A stretch of DNA of 64,000 bases from Streptomyces sp. Ag109_O5-1. Its GTDB lineage: Bacteria > Actinomycetota > Actinomycetes > Streptomycetales > Streptomycetaceae. Each line of letters begins with the position of its first letter. Within the stretch, counting starts at the first letter, position 1. The DNA is taken from positions 10,664,001 through 10,728,000 of the forward strand of contig NZ_RKQF01000001.1 in assembly GCF_003814875.1 (NCBI RefSeq), in the 5' to 3' direction. The notes beneath the pieces are model-generated. The model was not told where the DNA came from. It ran no database searches and worked only from the letters and a program-made list of their open reading frames with translations. The translations under genes were made by a program, and so were the position numbers. Below are positions 33,550 through 42,579 of this stretch, piece by piece.

Positions 33550-35622
33550 ATGCCCGGCCGCCCACGACCACGCAGGGGTACGACCGTGAGTACGACCTTG
33601 AGACGCAACAGGCGCAGGCGCCCGACCGGCGCACGACGCGCGACCTTCGCAGCGGTCGCGCTGATGCTCGGAGGGGGAGGGCTGGTCGCGGTGAACGTCT
33701 ACGCCTCGGCCACCGAAGGCGGCTCGGACCAGCAGTCCTGGCCGAACGTCCAGGTGCTGTCCGCGCCCACGGTCTACTGCCCCGACGTCGGCAGCAGACT
33801 GACGGCCGTGCCCGACGGGGCCCGGTCCGACGTCGACGGCGAACTCGCCCAGCTGGACCAGCAGATCGCGGCCGCCTACCAGCAACTCAAGGAATCGGGA
33901 CAGGCGCTCCAGCAGGACCCCGGGTTCGCAGACCGGGAGATCATGAACCCGCTGAAGGAGAAGCGGTCCGCGACGCTCCAGCGCATCGCCGACGCCATCG
34001 GTCGTGAGGGTGACCGCCCTCAGGGCCTCGACGGCCTCGCCGCCTGCACCCTGCACTCCTCGAACCAGGACGGCCGGCAGTCGACGGCACCCCAGGACAG
34101 CGCCACGCCGAGCCAGGGCGGCGCCGCGCCGAGCCAGTCCGCCGGCGCCGGCGCCGGTGGCCAGGGCGGCAACGGCCCCGTCGTCGGCGACTACGCCGAC
34201 ATCACCACGGTCCAGCCCGACGTCTCCACCCCGGCCGAGCAGCCCGGCGGTTCCACCGGCACCTTCAGCTCCAGCTGCGGCGTCAACGCGAACGGCCTGT
34301 TCAACTCGGACAACGTGATCGTCGCGCCCGGTGTCTCCAACGGCGCCCACCACTTCCACGACTACATCGGCAACCAGTCCAACAACGCCTTCGCCAGCGA
34401 CCAGGACCTCGCGAACGCCGACACCAGCTGTGCCGACAAGGGTGACAAGTCCACTTACTACTGGCCTGTCCTGCGGCTGCAGAACGGCAAGCAGGAGCGG
34501 GACGCCGACAAGCCGGGCGGCGGCACGGAGGGCAACGCCGGCCAGATCGTCACGGCGAAGCAGGTCACGCTGACCTTCGAGGGCAACCCGACGTCCAAGG
34601 TCACCGAGATGCCCCGGCTGCTGCGCATCATCACCGGCGACGCCAAGGCCTTCGTCAACGGCCCGAAGAACGCCAACGCCTCCTGGAGCTGCACCGGGTT
34701 CGAGGACCGGCAGCTCAAGGACAAGTACCCGCTCTGCCCCTCGGGCAGCGATGTCGTGCGCACCTTCAGGTTCCAGAGCTGCTGGGACGGGCGGAACATC
34801 GACAGCGCCAACCACCGCACCCATGTGGCGTTCGAGGGCCCCGACGGCAGCTGCCCGGAAGGCTTCAAGGCCATCCCGCAGCTGGTCCAGCGCATCGTCT
34901 ACGACGTGGCCGCGCCGAGCCTCCAGGACGGCGGCCGTACGGTCCCGCTGTTCGCGGTGGACTCGTTCCCCGAGCAGCTGCACAAGCCGGTCACCGACCA
35001 CGGCGACTTCATCAACGTCTTCGACGAGAGCCTGATGCGGGACATGGTCGACTGCATCAACTCCGGCCGGACCTGCGGGGCGGGTGCCGCCCAGCAGCCG
35101 CCGTCGCAGAGCGCCGAGCCGGACCCGACACAGACGTCTTCGAGCCCGGCCGCCCCGCCCAGCGACACGCCGGCCCCGCCCGCCGACACGTCGACCCCGC
35201 CTAGCGACACGGCTGCGCCGCCTGCCGAGACCGAGAGCGCCGAGCCGTCCTCCGAGCCCCCGGCCGACACGCCGACGACGGAGGCCGCCCCCGGCACCGT
35301 GACCGAGCTGCCGAAGGTCGACGCGAGCGTGTCGCCCAAGAAGTCGTCCACCACCTCGGGCGGCGGTGACATCAGCCGACCCACCGAGCGGCCCGACACC
35401 CAGGCACCGACCGCGTCGACCAGCACGGCCGCGGCCGCCCCGGCCGGGCAGCAGGAGAACCCGTCCACCGCACCCCAGACCGAACCCCAGACCCAGCCCC
35501 AGGCCGTCCAGGGCGGTCTCGCCGAGACCGGCGCCCACCTCTGGCCCGCCGCCTTCGGCGCGCTGCTGCTGGTGTCCGGGTTCGTGCTCCTGTGGCGCAC
35601 CCGGTGGCGGAACTCGGCCTGA
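33550..35622 (+). CDS. secreted DUF1996 protein with class E sortase signal (LAETG)
   Basis: 690 residues. Arg-rich N-terminus then one hydrophobic helix near 33-50 (signal/anchor). A helical region lies near 85-150 and a Gln/Ser/Gly linker up to about 225. The DUF1996 domain follows (CGVNANGLFNSDNVIVAPG, then GAHHFHDYIGN with clustered His), to about 515. A long Pro/Thr/Ser tail leads to LAETG at 657-661, a hydrophobic helix and a basic end (RTRWRNSA): a cell-wall anchoring signal of the LAxTG kind used by Streptomyces SrtE sortases. DUF1996 has unknown function. Start may be the ATG at 33550 or the GTG at 33586. Confidence 0.85.
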   Translation: MPGRPRPRRGTTVSTTLRRNRRRRPTGARRATFAAVALMLGGGGLVAVNVYASATEGGSDQQSWPNVQVLSAPTVYCPDVGSRLTAVPDGARSDVDGELAQLDQQIAAAYQQLKESGQALQQDPGFADREIMNPLKEKRSATLQRIADAIGREGDRPQGLDGLAACTLHSSNQDGRQSTAPQDSATPSQGGAAPSQSAGAGAGGQGGNGPVVGDYADITTVQPDVSTPAEQPGGSTGTFSSSCGVNANGLFNSDNVIVAPGVSNGAHHFHDYIGNQSNNAFASDQDLANADTSCADKGDKSTYYWPVLRLQNGKQERDADKPGGGTEGNAGQIVTAKQVTLTFEGNPTSKVTEMPRLLRIITGDAKAFVNGPKNANASWSCTGFEDRQLKDKYPLCPSGSDVVRTFRFQSCWDGRNIDSANHRTHVAFEGPDGSCPEGFKAIPQLVQRIVYDVAAPSLQDGGRTVPLFAVDSFPEQLHKPVTDHGDFINVFDESLMRDMVDCINSGRTCGAGAAQQPPSQSAEPDPTQTSSSPAAPPSDTPAPPADTSTPPSDTAAPPAETESAEPSSEPPADTPTTEAAPGTVTELPKVDASVSPKKSSTTSGGGDISRPTERPDTQAPTASTSTAAAAPAGQQENPSTAPQTEPQTQPQAVQGGLAETGAHLWPAAFGALLLVSGFVLLWRTRWRNSA

Positions 35623-35628
35623 CCCTTC

Positions 35629-36279
35629 CTAGGTCATGTGCAGCGTCTCCTGGGCGAGCTCGAACGCGGGGAGCATCTCTTCGTGCTCCTCGCTGTCGAG
35701 CCCGCCCAGGTGCAGTACGACGGGGCCGCGAGGCGTGATCACGGCCAGGGCCGACTCCTTCTTGCTCTCGCCGAGGAGCCTGCTGCTGCAGACGTAGTCG
35801 GCCCGCACTCCGGAGAGGCCGTTCGTCCTGAAGTTCCGGTACCTCGCTTGACCGGCGCAGTCCTCGGCGGCCACGAACGCCCGCAGCACCGCGCCCGCGT
35901 CACCGCTGCCCGGCTCTCCGGTCGACACCCGCAGGAACCCGATGGCCCCGGCGGGCTTGGCGTCCAGCTCGCAGACGAGGGTCACCGGGCCCTGCCGCAG
36001 CAGGCTGCCGGCGCTGTCGCCGTCCGTACCCGGCGAAGCGACGGCGGCGAGTCCGTCGACCGCCTCCGCCTTCCAGCCCCTGGCGATGCCGAACCCGACC
36101 GGCAGTTCACAGGCCGAACCGGCGGCGCCGACCGTGCCCGCGCTCCCGGCCGCACCGCTCGACCCGTGCCCCGACACCGCGACGTCGACCGAACGCGGCG
36201 ACATGTCGCACCCGGTCAGCGCCCCCGTCGGCCCCGTCAGCAGCGCGAGCCACGCCACCCATCTCCGTGCGGTCCCCAT
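35629..36279 (-). CDS. putative lipoprotein, 216 residues
   Basis: N-terminal signal with lipobox LTGC at 21-24, so likely anchored outside the membrane by Cys24. A Gly/Ala/Ser spacer follows, then a folded domain of about 150 residues with four or five further Cys (for example SACELPVGFG, AAEDCAGQARYR and DYVCSSRLLG). The layout is like small Streptomyces lipoproteins of the DUF3558 kind, but I cannot confirm that family. It converges with the DUF1996 gene, 6 bases between the stops, and is divergent from the broken lipase gene. Confidence 0.72.
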   Translation of the reverse strand: MGTARRWVAWLALLTGPTGALTGCDMSPRSVDVAVSGHGSSGAAGSAGTVGAAGSACELPVGFGIARGWKAEAVDGLAAVASPGTDGDSAGSLLRQGPVTLVCELDAKPAGAIGFLRVSTGEPGSGDAGAVLRAFVAAEDCAGQARYRNFRTNGLSGVRADYVCSSRLLGESKKESALAVITPRGPVVLHLGGLDSEEHEEMLPAFELAQETLHMT

Positions 36280-36349
36280 CCCGTGCCTCCCCCTCGGCTC
36301 GTTGACCCACCGTCATATTACTGAACCGTAACCAAACGGCCGCTACCGC

Positions 36350-36372
36350 CGGTAACGCATCGCTCGTTACCG
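36350..36372. promoter_or_regulatory. perfect inverted repeat upstream of the lipase gene
   Basis: CGGTAACG-CATCGCT-CGTTACCG, eight-base perfect arms, between the divergent lipoprotein and lipase genes. A degenerate run of GCACAC/GTACCG motifs follows at about 36395-36450. Confidence 0.4.
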
Positions 36373-36517
36373 TCGAGTAAATCGCGCATGCCCCACACAC
36401 GCACCGCGCATGTACCGCACTCGCATCGCACACGCACACGTACCGCACACGCCCCGTCGGCCGCTCCGGGGACTCCCCGTACCACCTCCCACGTCCAGCA
36501 CGTCCAGGAGGTTCCCC

Positions 36518-37841
36518 ATGCCCGTACGCATCCGTCTGCTGGCCACCGCCGTCGCCGCTGCCGCCTGCCTCTGCGTCCAGACGCTGCAGGCCACGGTCTC
36601 CCAGGCGGAGGTCTCCCGAGGTGTCACCATCCCCGCCTTCTACGACCCTCCGGCCACCCTGCCCACGGCCGACGGCACCCTCATCCGCACCGAACCCCTC
36701 CCGCTGGCCCTGAGCCTGCCGAGCCTGCCGGGCCCGCTGCCGGGCAGCGCGACCCGGCTCATGTACAAGTCCACCGACTCGGCCGGCGAACCCGTGGCGG
36801 TCACCGGCGCCTACATCGAGCCGACGCTCCCCTGGCTGGGACCCGGCGCCCGCCCGCTGGTCGCTCTCGCCCCCGGCACCATGGGCCAGGGCGACCAGTG
36901 CGCCGCCTCCATGGGTCTGCAGCACCCGCTGGTGCTCAACGGCCAGACGGTGTCCGTCGGTTACGAGGACCTGTCGATCTACCGGCTGCTCGCCGAGGGG
37001 GTCGCGGTCGTCGTCACCGACTACGTCGGCCTCGGCGCGACCGACCGGCTGCACACCTACGTGAACCGGCTCGACGGCGCCCACGCGGTCCTGGACGCCG
37101 TACGTGCCGCCCGGAGCGTGCCCGGCACCTCGGTCACCGCGGCCTCGCGCGTCGGCCTGTTCGGCTACAGCCAGGGCGGCGGCGCGACCGCCGCTGCCGC
37201 CGAACTCCAGCCGGGATACGCCCCCGATGTCACTCTCTCCGGCAGCTATGCCGGGGCGCCGCCCGCCGCCCGCCGACCTCACCGCCGTCACCGCGGCCAT
37301 CGACGGCAGCGACCTGGCCGGCGCCCTGGGCTGGGCGGTGAACGGCTTCGTCCAGTCCGACCCGGCGCTCCGGCCGATCGTCGCCGCCCACCTCAGCGCG
37401 GCGGGCCGGGCCGCGCTCACCGACCTGTCGACGATGTGCGTCGGCGACGCGATCCTCGCCTACGGCTCCACACACAGCACCGCCTGGACCACCGACGGCA
37501 GCTCCGTCTCCGACATCATCGGCGAGGAGCCCGCCCTCCAGGCTTTCCTGGACGACCAGCGCATCGGCACGACGGCACCCGCGAGCCCGGTCCGGCTGGC
37601 GACCGGCGTCAGCGACGACCTCGTCCCGCACGCGCAGGCGCGGCGGCTCGCCGTCGACTGGTGCGACGAGGGCGCGAACGTCACCTACGTCCCGGTCGTC
37701 CTGCCGGACGCGGGCCGAGCCCTGCTGAACCACCTGGAGCCGTTGATCACCGACCAGGGCGATGCGGTCGCCTGGCTCACCGCCCGGCTGTCCGGCGTAC
37801 CGGCCGTCTCCGACTGCTGGACCATGCCCGCACAGCCCTGA
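36518..37841 (+). pseudogene. secreted lipase (LIP family), frameshifted by a 7-bp duplication
   Basis: The ATG at 36518 (AGGAGG upstream) begins a signal peptide (VRIRLLATAVAAAACLCVQT). The frame then encodes an alpha/beta hydrolase of the secretory lipase family: APGTMGQGDQC, VTDYVGLG, and GYSQGGG with the nucleophile Ser. After SYAGAPPA the frame breaks; the protein resumes as DLTAVTAAIDGSDLAGALGW in the +1 frame and reaches a normal end at 37841 with the acid (SDDLVPHAQAR) and His (LLNHLEP) regions. The break coincides with GCCCGCC repeated twice at 37261-37274; removing one copy restores a single frame of about 438 residues. Either a slipped-strand mutation or an assembly error. Confidence 0.82.
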
Positions 37842-37848
37842 CCACCGG

Positions 37849-37873
37849 CCCGCCGACGTTTGCCGTCGGCGGG
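37849..37873 (+). terminator. terminator hairpin after the lipase gene
   Basis: CCCGCCGACG-TTTGC-CGTCGGCGGG, a perfect 10-bp stem with a 5-base loop, 7 bases past the lipase stop. Confidence 0.65.
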
Positions 37874-38470
37874 TCCTGCACAGCAGGGTGCCGGTGTGCC
37901 TGGCTTGCTGATCGTCCATCACACCGTTCCTGTGGACTGAGCAGGATTGAGCCCCCTCAGCCGCACGCCCCGAACGGTCTTGGGCGCACTGGTCGCCAGC
38001 GTACTCAACCCCGGGGCAGCGACACGGATCCTGTCCGTGGTCCGATCCCGGGAGGCCGGTTCCCTCACGACCTGGCCATGTGGATGTGGCCAGAGGCGAC
38101 GGGGAGGCCCTGAACCATCACTCCGGTGGAGCAGGGGCCCCGCACGCTGGCGCCACACCCGGCGTCCCAGATCGCACGATCACCGTAGCCCGAATGGCCC
38201 AGGCCACCGCAAGCCCGCCCCCGACCATCACACGATCGAGTTAAAGCGCACTCGTGCGTGCTCCCTGGCGACCAGCCTGCAACCCCTGCCTGGAAGAGAC
38301 CCGCGGCTGCCCTTTCGGCGCCTACATGCACGGCGGCCCCGGCCACCGGGCCCGGCACGGGTGGGCACCGTACCGGCGGACACGCTCCACCCGGATGGAC
38401 GAAGGTGCGCGCGCCCGGTCCAGGGCACACGATGGGACCAGGCCATGTCGTCGATCCGAGGGAGCGTCGG
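37874..38470. other. 600-base gap, no gene recognised
   Basis: Between the lipase terminator and the hydrolase/ADC-like gene. Open frames exist on both strands but are Arg/Pro-rich and lack ribosome sites or family features. The local composition is a little less biased at third positions than in neighbouring genes. An old deletion or transposon scar is possible; nothing positive was seen. Confidence 0.4.
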
Positions 38471-40618
38471 ATGGCAGCGCATCGCCGCGCCTCCGGGCCG
38501 CCCACTAAGGAACTGCTGCGCGAGTGCGCCCATGATGTGGTGGACGTCGCCGAAGGCATCCGCGGGGTATGCGCACGGACCAGCTCCGTCCTGTTCGCCC
38601 CGGCGCTGACAAGCTCCGCGCACCGCCGTCCGCGCACCGGCCTGGCCGCCCGCTGGGCGCTGCTGCGGGCGCTGACCAACAAGCAGGGACTCGGCGGTTC
38701 GGCGATCGTCGCGCCGGACGGGGTGGGCCATCTGCTCGGCGCGGCGGGCGAGGCGCTGGGCCGGGAGAGCCTGGCCGCGCAGGTGGCGGTCACCTCGCTG
38801 CGGCTCCGGATCGCCGCCGTGCTCCTCGACCACCCCGAGTTCGAGCACGACCCGGGGATACGCCGGCTGACGGAGGCCGTCACCGCCGCCCGCGACCCGG
38901 AGGCCGTACGGGCACTGCGTACCCTCTTCAAGGACCAGGGCGCCCAGCACGCGCTCGCCGGACTCACCCCGATCCTCGCCGAACTCCTCGCCGTCCGGGG
39001 CCTGCTGGACGAGGACCCGCTGAACGACGAGACCGCCTGGGCGCTCGCCGTCGGCCGTGACCTCACCGCCGACCCGGTGACGGGCCTCGGCACCTCCCGG
39101 CTCTTCGCCGTGGACCAGGGCGAAGGCGCCACCGCCCGGTCCGTCGAACTGTCCGTGCGGGAGCGCCAGGGCATCGCCGACGAGGGCTCCTTCCTCGGCT
39201 TCCTGCGCAACATCGACCTGCTCTCCGTCGACGGCCGTGTCCTCGTCCAGGAGGTGCGCGGCCCCGACGGCGTCCTCCGGTACGTCGTCCAGGCGCCCGG
39301 CACGGCCCCCGGGCGCCCCCGGCACGACTCCCCGCAGGACTTCGCCGACGCCTGGCGCAACCTGTTCATGGCCGACTCGCCGTACACCCGCTCGGTCCTG
39401 CTGGCGATCCGGCGCCATGGCATCCCGCGCGGTGCCGACCTCGCGCTGCTCGGGCACGGCGAGGGCGGCACCGCGCTGATGAACCTCGCCCAGGACGACG
39501 AGTTCTGCCGCGCCTACCGGGTCACCCATGTCGTCGCCGTCGGCTCGCCGGTCGGCGACAAGAGGCCCGCCGACCCGCGCACCTGGGTCGCCGGCATCAC
39601 CAACCGGTACGACATCGTCCCCGGGCCCGACGGCCGGGGCGCGGGCGCCCTCGCCCCGCACCCCAACCGGTATGAGGCCGACTACGCAGGACCGGACCGG
39701 GAGTTCCCGCTCTGCCACATGCTCCGCGTCTACATAGAGCACCTGGAGACGGTGATCCCGCGGACCGCCCAGGACATCGACCTGGCCCTCACCCCCTACC
39801 GGGGCCCGGTCGAACTCACCCGCGTCTACCAGCTCCAGGATCGCGCCCACCCGCCCGAGGGCTACCCCTTCCTGGCCGTGCCCACCACCAGCCTGCCCAC
39901 CTCGGCCGGTCCGGTCGACGTGCCGGTCCGCTACTACGACTCCTCCGCCGCCCACCTGTGCTACCCGGTCGACACCGACGTGGCCCGCAGTCTGCTGCCG
40001 GACGTGACCTGGATGGTCCCGACCCGGCTCGGCCGCCGCGCCCTGGCCGTGCTCTCCCTCTACGAGCACCGCTGCACCACCATCGGCCCCTATACCGAGC
40101 TCGGCCTGTCGATCCTGGTCGACGACCTGTGGCGGCCGCACGCGTACGACATCGCCGTGGACCTGCTGCGCCGCGTCGACCTGCGCCGCACCGGACGGTA
40201 CGTCGTCTCGCTCGCGGTCGGCACCGAGGAGGCGCGGGCGGTGGCGGCGGAGGTGTGGGGCCAGCCGGCCGTGCATGGATCCGCCGCGGTCGATCTCCAG
40301 GGGCGCGAACTCCATGTCGAGGCACCTGAGCTGGGTCTCAGCGTGGAGGGCGGTCCGGGGCCCGGCGTGCGCTGTCCGGAGGTGGACTGGGTGCTCTACG
40401 GCCGTCGCGGCGACAGCACGGTCCGCACCCTCGTCCGCGCCCACGGGAGGCTGCAGCTCCATGGCCGGCCCCGGGTGCGGCTGCGGCTCGACGGCGCCCA
40501 CGGGCCGCTGGCCCGCCACCTCCAGATCCTCGAACTCGACACGGTCCGGCCCAGGTTCGTGCTGTCCAGCCGGCGCTTCATGGCCCGCAGAAGCGCCGGC
40601 GCGGTACTGCCCCGCTGA
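38471..40618 (+). CDS. two-domain protein: alpha/beta-hydrolase-like + acetoacetate-decarboxylase-like
   Basis: 715 residues from an ATG with GAGGGAG upstream. Residues 1-190 are helical (KELLRECAHDVVDVAEGIRG, later LTEAVTAARDPEAVRALRTL). Residues about 200-420 resemble an alpha/beta hydrolase, but the elbow reads GHGEGG where GxSxG would be expected, so the nucleophile is Gly. From about 475 the pattern fits the acetoacetate decarboxylase fold (YYDSSAAHLCYPVDTDVARS, GPYTELGLSILV), yet the region of the Schiff-base Lys reads VWGQPAVHG. Both catalytic residues seem lost, suggesting a binding or structural role. No signal peptide. The small WxG-like gene follows after 16 bases. Domain calls are by eye. 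Confidence 0.6.
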   Translation: MAAHRRASGPPTKELLRECAHDVVDVAEGIRGVCARTSSVLFAPALTSSAHRRPRTGLAARWALLRALTNKQGLGGSAIVAPDGVGHLLGAAGEALGRESLAAQVAVTSLRLRIAAVLLDHPEFEHDPGIRRLTEAVTAARDPEAVRALRTLFKDQGAQHALAGLTPILAELLAVRGLLDEDPLNDETAWALAVGRDLTADPVTGLGTSRLFAVDQGEGATARSVELSVRERQGIADEGSFLGFLRNIDLLSVDGRVLVQEVRGPDGVLRYVVQAPGTAPGRPRHDSPQDFADAWRNLFMADSPYTRSVLLAIRRHGIPRGADLALLGHGEGGTALMNLAQDDEFCRAYRVTHVVAVGSPVGDKRPADPRTWVAGITNRYDIVPGPDGRGAGALAPHPNRYEADYAGPDREFPLCHMLRVYIEHLETVIPRTAQDIDLALTPYRGPVELTRVYQLQDRAHPPEGYPFLAVPTTSLPTSAGPVDVPVRYYDSSAAHLCYPVDTDVARSLLPDVTWMVPTRLGRRALAVLSLYEHRCTTIGPYTELGLSILVDDLWRPHAYDIAVDLLRRVDLRRTGRYVVSLAVGTEEARAVAAEVWGQPAVHGSAAVDLQGRELHVEAPELGLSVEGGPGPGVRCPEVDWVLYGRRGDSTVRTLVRAHGRLQLHGRPRVRLRLDGAHGPLARHLQILELDTVRPRFVLSSRRFMARRSAGAVLPR

Positions 40619-40634
40619 GAACAGGTGAGCCCCC

Positions 40635-40940
40635 ATGGCGACCGAATCCCGTCCCGCCACCGCGTCCCCGGAACTCCTCGCCTACGTCGACGACCTGAGA
40701 GTCGACGCCGACCGGATGGACGGCTATGCGCAACGGCTGCGCGGCGCCGCCGCGACCCTGGGCGGCTGCGCCGGGACGCCGGAGTGGAGCGGCGCCGCGC
40801 TGGAGCGGCAGGCGGTCGCCTGTACGGCCGCAGCAGCACAACTGCGCTCCGCGGCAACCGCATTGCTGGCGCATGCGACAGAACGCAACGCCCGGCCCCG
40901 CCGCCCGGGACATAATCACGAAGGCACCGACACACGCTGA
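40635..40940 (+). CDS. small helical protein with WxG-like turn (WXG100-like?)
   Basis: A 101-residue protein: a first helix (ELLAYVDDLRVDADRMDGYA at 14-33), a turn with EWSGAALE near 49-56, a second helix rich in Ala (CTAAAAQLRSAATALLAHA) and a polar tail. Size and helix-WxG-helix layout resemble WXG100/ESX proteins of type VII secretion, but no secretion gene is nearby and the C-terminal YxxxD/E signal is not evident. It follows the hydrolase/ADC-like gene by 16 bases, so the two are probably expressed together. No firm function. Confidence 0.6.
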   Translation: MATESRPATASPELLAYVDDLRVDADRMDGYAQRLRGAAATLGGCAGTPEWSGAALERQAVACTAAAAQLRSAATALLAHATERNARPRRPGHNHEGTDTR

Positions 40941-40956
40941 CACCCCGGAGGAAGCC

Positions 40957-41007
40957 TCTCGGGGGCGCGGGGGACTGCGCGCCCAGCCCCCACCGGCCTG
41001 CGGTGGC
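40957..41007 (+). repeat. Streptomyces-type intergenic repeat, copy 1
   Basis: About 50 bases beginning TCTCGGGGGCGCGGGG and continuing through ACTGCGCG and CAGCCCCCACCGGC; a near-identical copy lies at 41063. From memory, this motif is scattered between genes in many Streptomyces genomes. It lies in the 357-base gap before the ketosynthase. Confidence 0.7.
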
Positions 41008-41062
41008 GGGAGGTCTGGGCGTATGGCGTGCCCGCCTTCAGGTGGGACCGGTGGACCCACCT

Positions 41063-41112
41063 TCTCGGGGGCGCGGGGAACTGCGCGACCAGCCCCCACC
41101 GGCCCGCGGTGG
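41063..41112 (+). repeat. Streptomyces-type intergenic repeat, copy 2
   Basis: Second copy of the element at 40957, with only a few differences. The sequence after it (41113-41297) repeats parts such as GGCCGGAGGC and GGGCGCACTCCG in degenerate form. No gene is seen in the gap. Confidence 0.7.
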
Positions 41113-41297
41113 CCGGAGGCCCGAGCGCGCTCCGCGGCTGTCCGGCCGGAGGCCTGGGCGCACTCCGTGCCCGCGCGCTGCATCCCTGCACTTCGCGGGC
41201 GGCGTTCGCACTTCCGGGTGGTAGCGGACCGTCCGCCTGGGCCGAACGAGGCGTGGCGGCCGGTAACCGCCGGTCGTGCGGCGCATAATCACCGCCC

Positions 41298-42548
41298 ATG
41301 CAGCTCGTGAACACAGGCGACGCACGGCGCGCTCGGGTGGCAGTCACCGGCCTCGGACTGGTGACACCGGCCGGCATCGGCAGGGACGCGGCCTGGGAGG
41401 GACTGTGCGCGGGCGACTCGACGGCGCAGCCCGATCCGGAGCTGGCAGGGCTGCCGGTGGCCTTCTCCTGCCGGGTGCCCGACCTGGACGCGACCACCCT
41501 GCTGGGGCGCCGGCTGAGCCGCCGGCTCGACCGCTTCACCACCTTCGCCCTGCTGGCCGCCCGGGAGGCGGTCGCCGACGCCCGGCTCGACCCGGACGCC
41601 TGGGACGGGGCGCGGATCGGCGTCGTGATGGGGGTGGGCACCGGATCCATGCAGGGCTGGCAGCCCGAGTTCGACCGCCTTGCGAACCACATCCCCGAAC
41701 GTGTCTCCCCGCTGGCCCTGCCGCGCAGCGTGCCCAACATGGCCGCCGCCGAGATCGCCCTGGACCTCGGCGCCACCGGCCCCAACATGGTCGTGAGCAC
41801 GGCCTGCGCCTCCGGCACCAGCGCGATCGGGCTCGCCCGGGACTGGCTGCTCGCCGGCCGCTGCGACCTGGTGCTGGCCGGGGGCAGCGAGTCGGCCCGG
41901 CTGCCGATGACCGCCGCCTGCTTCGCCCAGATGCGGGCGCTGTCCCGTCGTAGCGGCGAACCGCACAGCGCCTCCCGGCCGTTCGACCGGGACCGGGACG
42001 GCTTCGTCCTCGGTGAAGGTGCGGGAGTACTGGTCCTGGAACGCGTCGCGGACGCCCGTGCCCGGGGCGCGCGGCCCGAGGCGTACCTGGCCGGGTTCGG
42101 TGCCTCCTGCGACGCCCACCACTTCACCGCCCCACACCCGGACGGCGACGGCGCCGCCCGGGCCCTGCGCGCCGCCCTCGCCGACGCCGGGCTCGCCCCG
42201 GCGGACGTCGATCACGTCAACGCCCATGGCACCGCCACCCCGCAGGGGGACGCGGCCGAGCACAACGCGCTGCACCAGGTTTTCCACCGCCCGCCCCCGG
42301 TCACCGCCGTCAAGGGCACCATCGGGCACGCCATCGGCGGCGCCGGCGCCATCGAGGCCGCCTGCACCGTACTGAGCCTGCGCCACCAGCTCGTCCCGCC
42401 CACCGCCAACCTCGATGTGCTCGACCCGGCGCTGGACCTCGACGTCGTCACCAAGGTGCCGCGCGCCCACCGGATGCGCGCGGCCGTCAGCAACTCCTTC
42501 GGGTTCGGCGGGCAGAACGCCGTACTCGCCTTCACCGCCGTCGACTAG
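41298..42548 (+). CDS. beta-ketoacyl-ACP synthase II-like (FabF family)
   Basis: A 416-residue condensing enzyme with the full catalytic triad: Cys170 in STACASGT, His310 in NAHGTATPQGD and His344 in KGTIGHAIGG. Length and motifs match FabF; it lacks modular PKS domains and a chain-length-factor partner, so it is not a type II PKS pair. It extends acyl-ACP chains with malonyl-ACP. It is probably a paralogue of the housekeeping FabF because the fab cluster is absent and its partner is the desaturase gene 31 bases downstream. Together they may adjust membrane fatty acids. The ribosome site before the ATG is weak. Confidence 0.88.
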   Translation: MQLVNTGDARRARVAVTGLGLVTPAGIGRDAAWEGLCAGDSTAQPDPELAGLPVAFSCRVPDLDATTLLGRRLSRRLDRFTTFALLAAREAVADARLDPDAWDGARIGVVMGVGTGSMQGWQPEFDRLANHIPERVSPLALPRSVPNMAAAEIALDLGATGPNMVVSTACASGTSAIGLARDWLLAGRCDLVLAGGSESARLPMTAACFAQMRALSRRSGEPHSASRPFDRDRDGFVLGEGAGVLVLERVADARARGARPEAYLAGFGASCDAHHFTAPHPDGDGAARALRAALADAGLAPADVDHVNAHGTATPQGDAAEHNALHQVFHRPPPVTAVKGTIGHAIGGAGAIEAACTVLSLRHQLVPPTANLDVLDPALDLDVVTKVPRAHRMRAAVSNSFGFGGQNAVLAFTAVD

Positions 42549-42579
42549 CGGCGCCCCCGTCCCCGGCCGAAAGACAGGC

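Noticed and set aside
37874..38470. tRNA or transposase remnant in the gap
   Set aside because: No cloverleaf-compatible arms, CCA-adjacent stem or DDE-type motif could be built.
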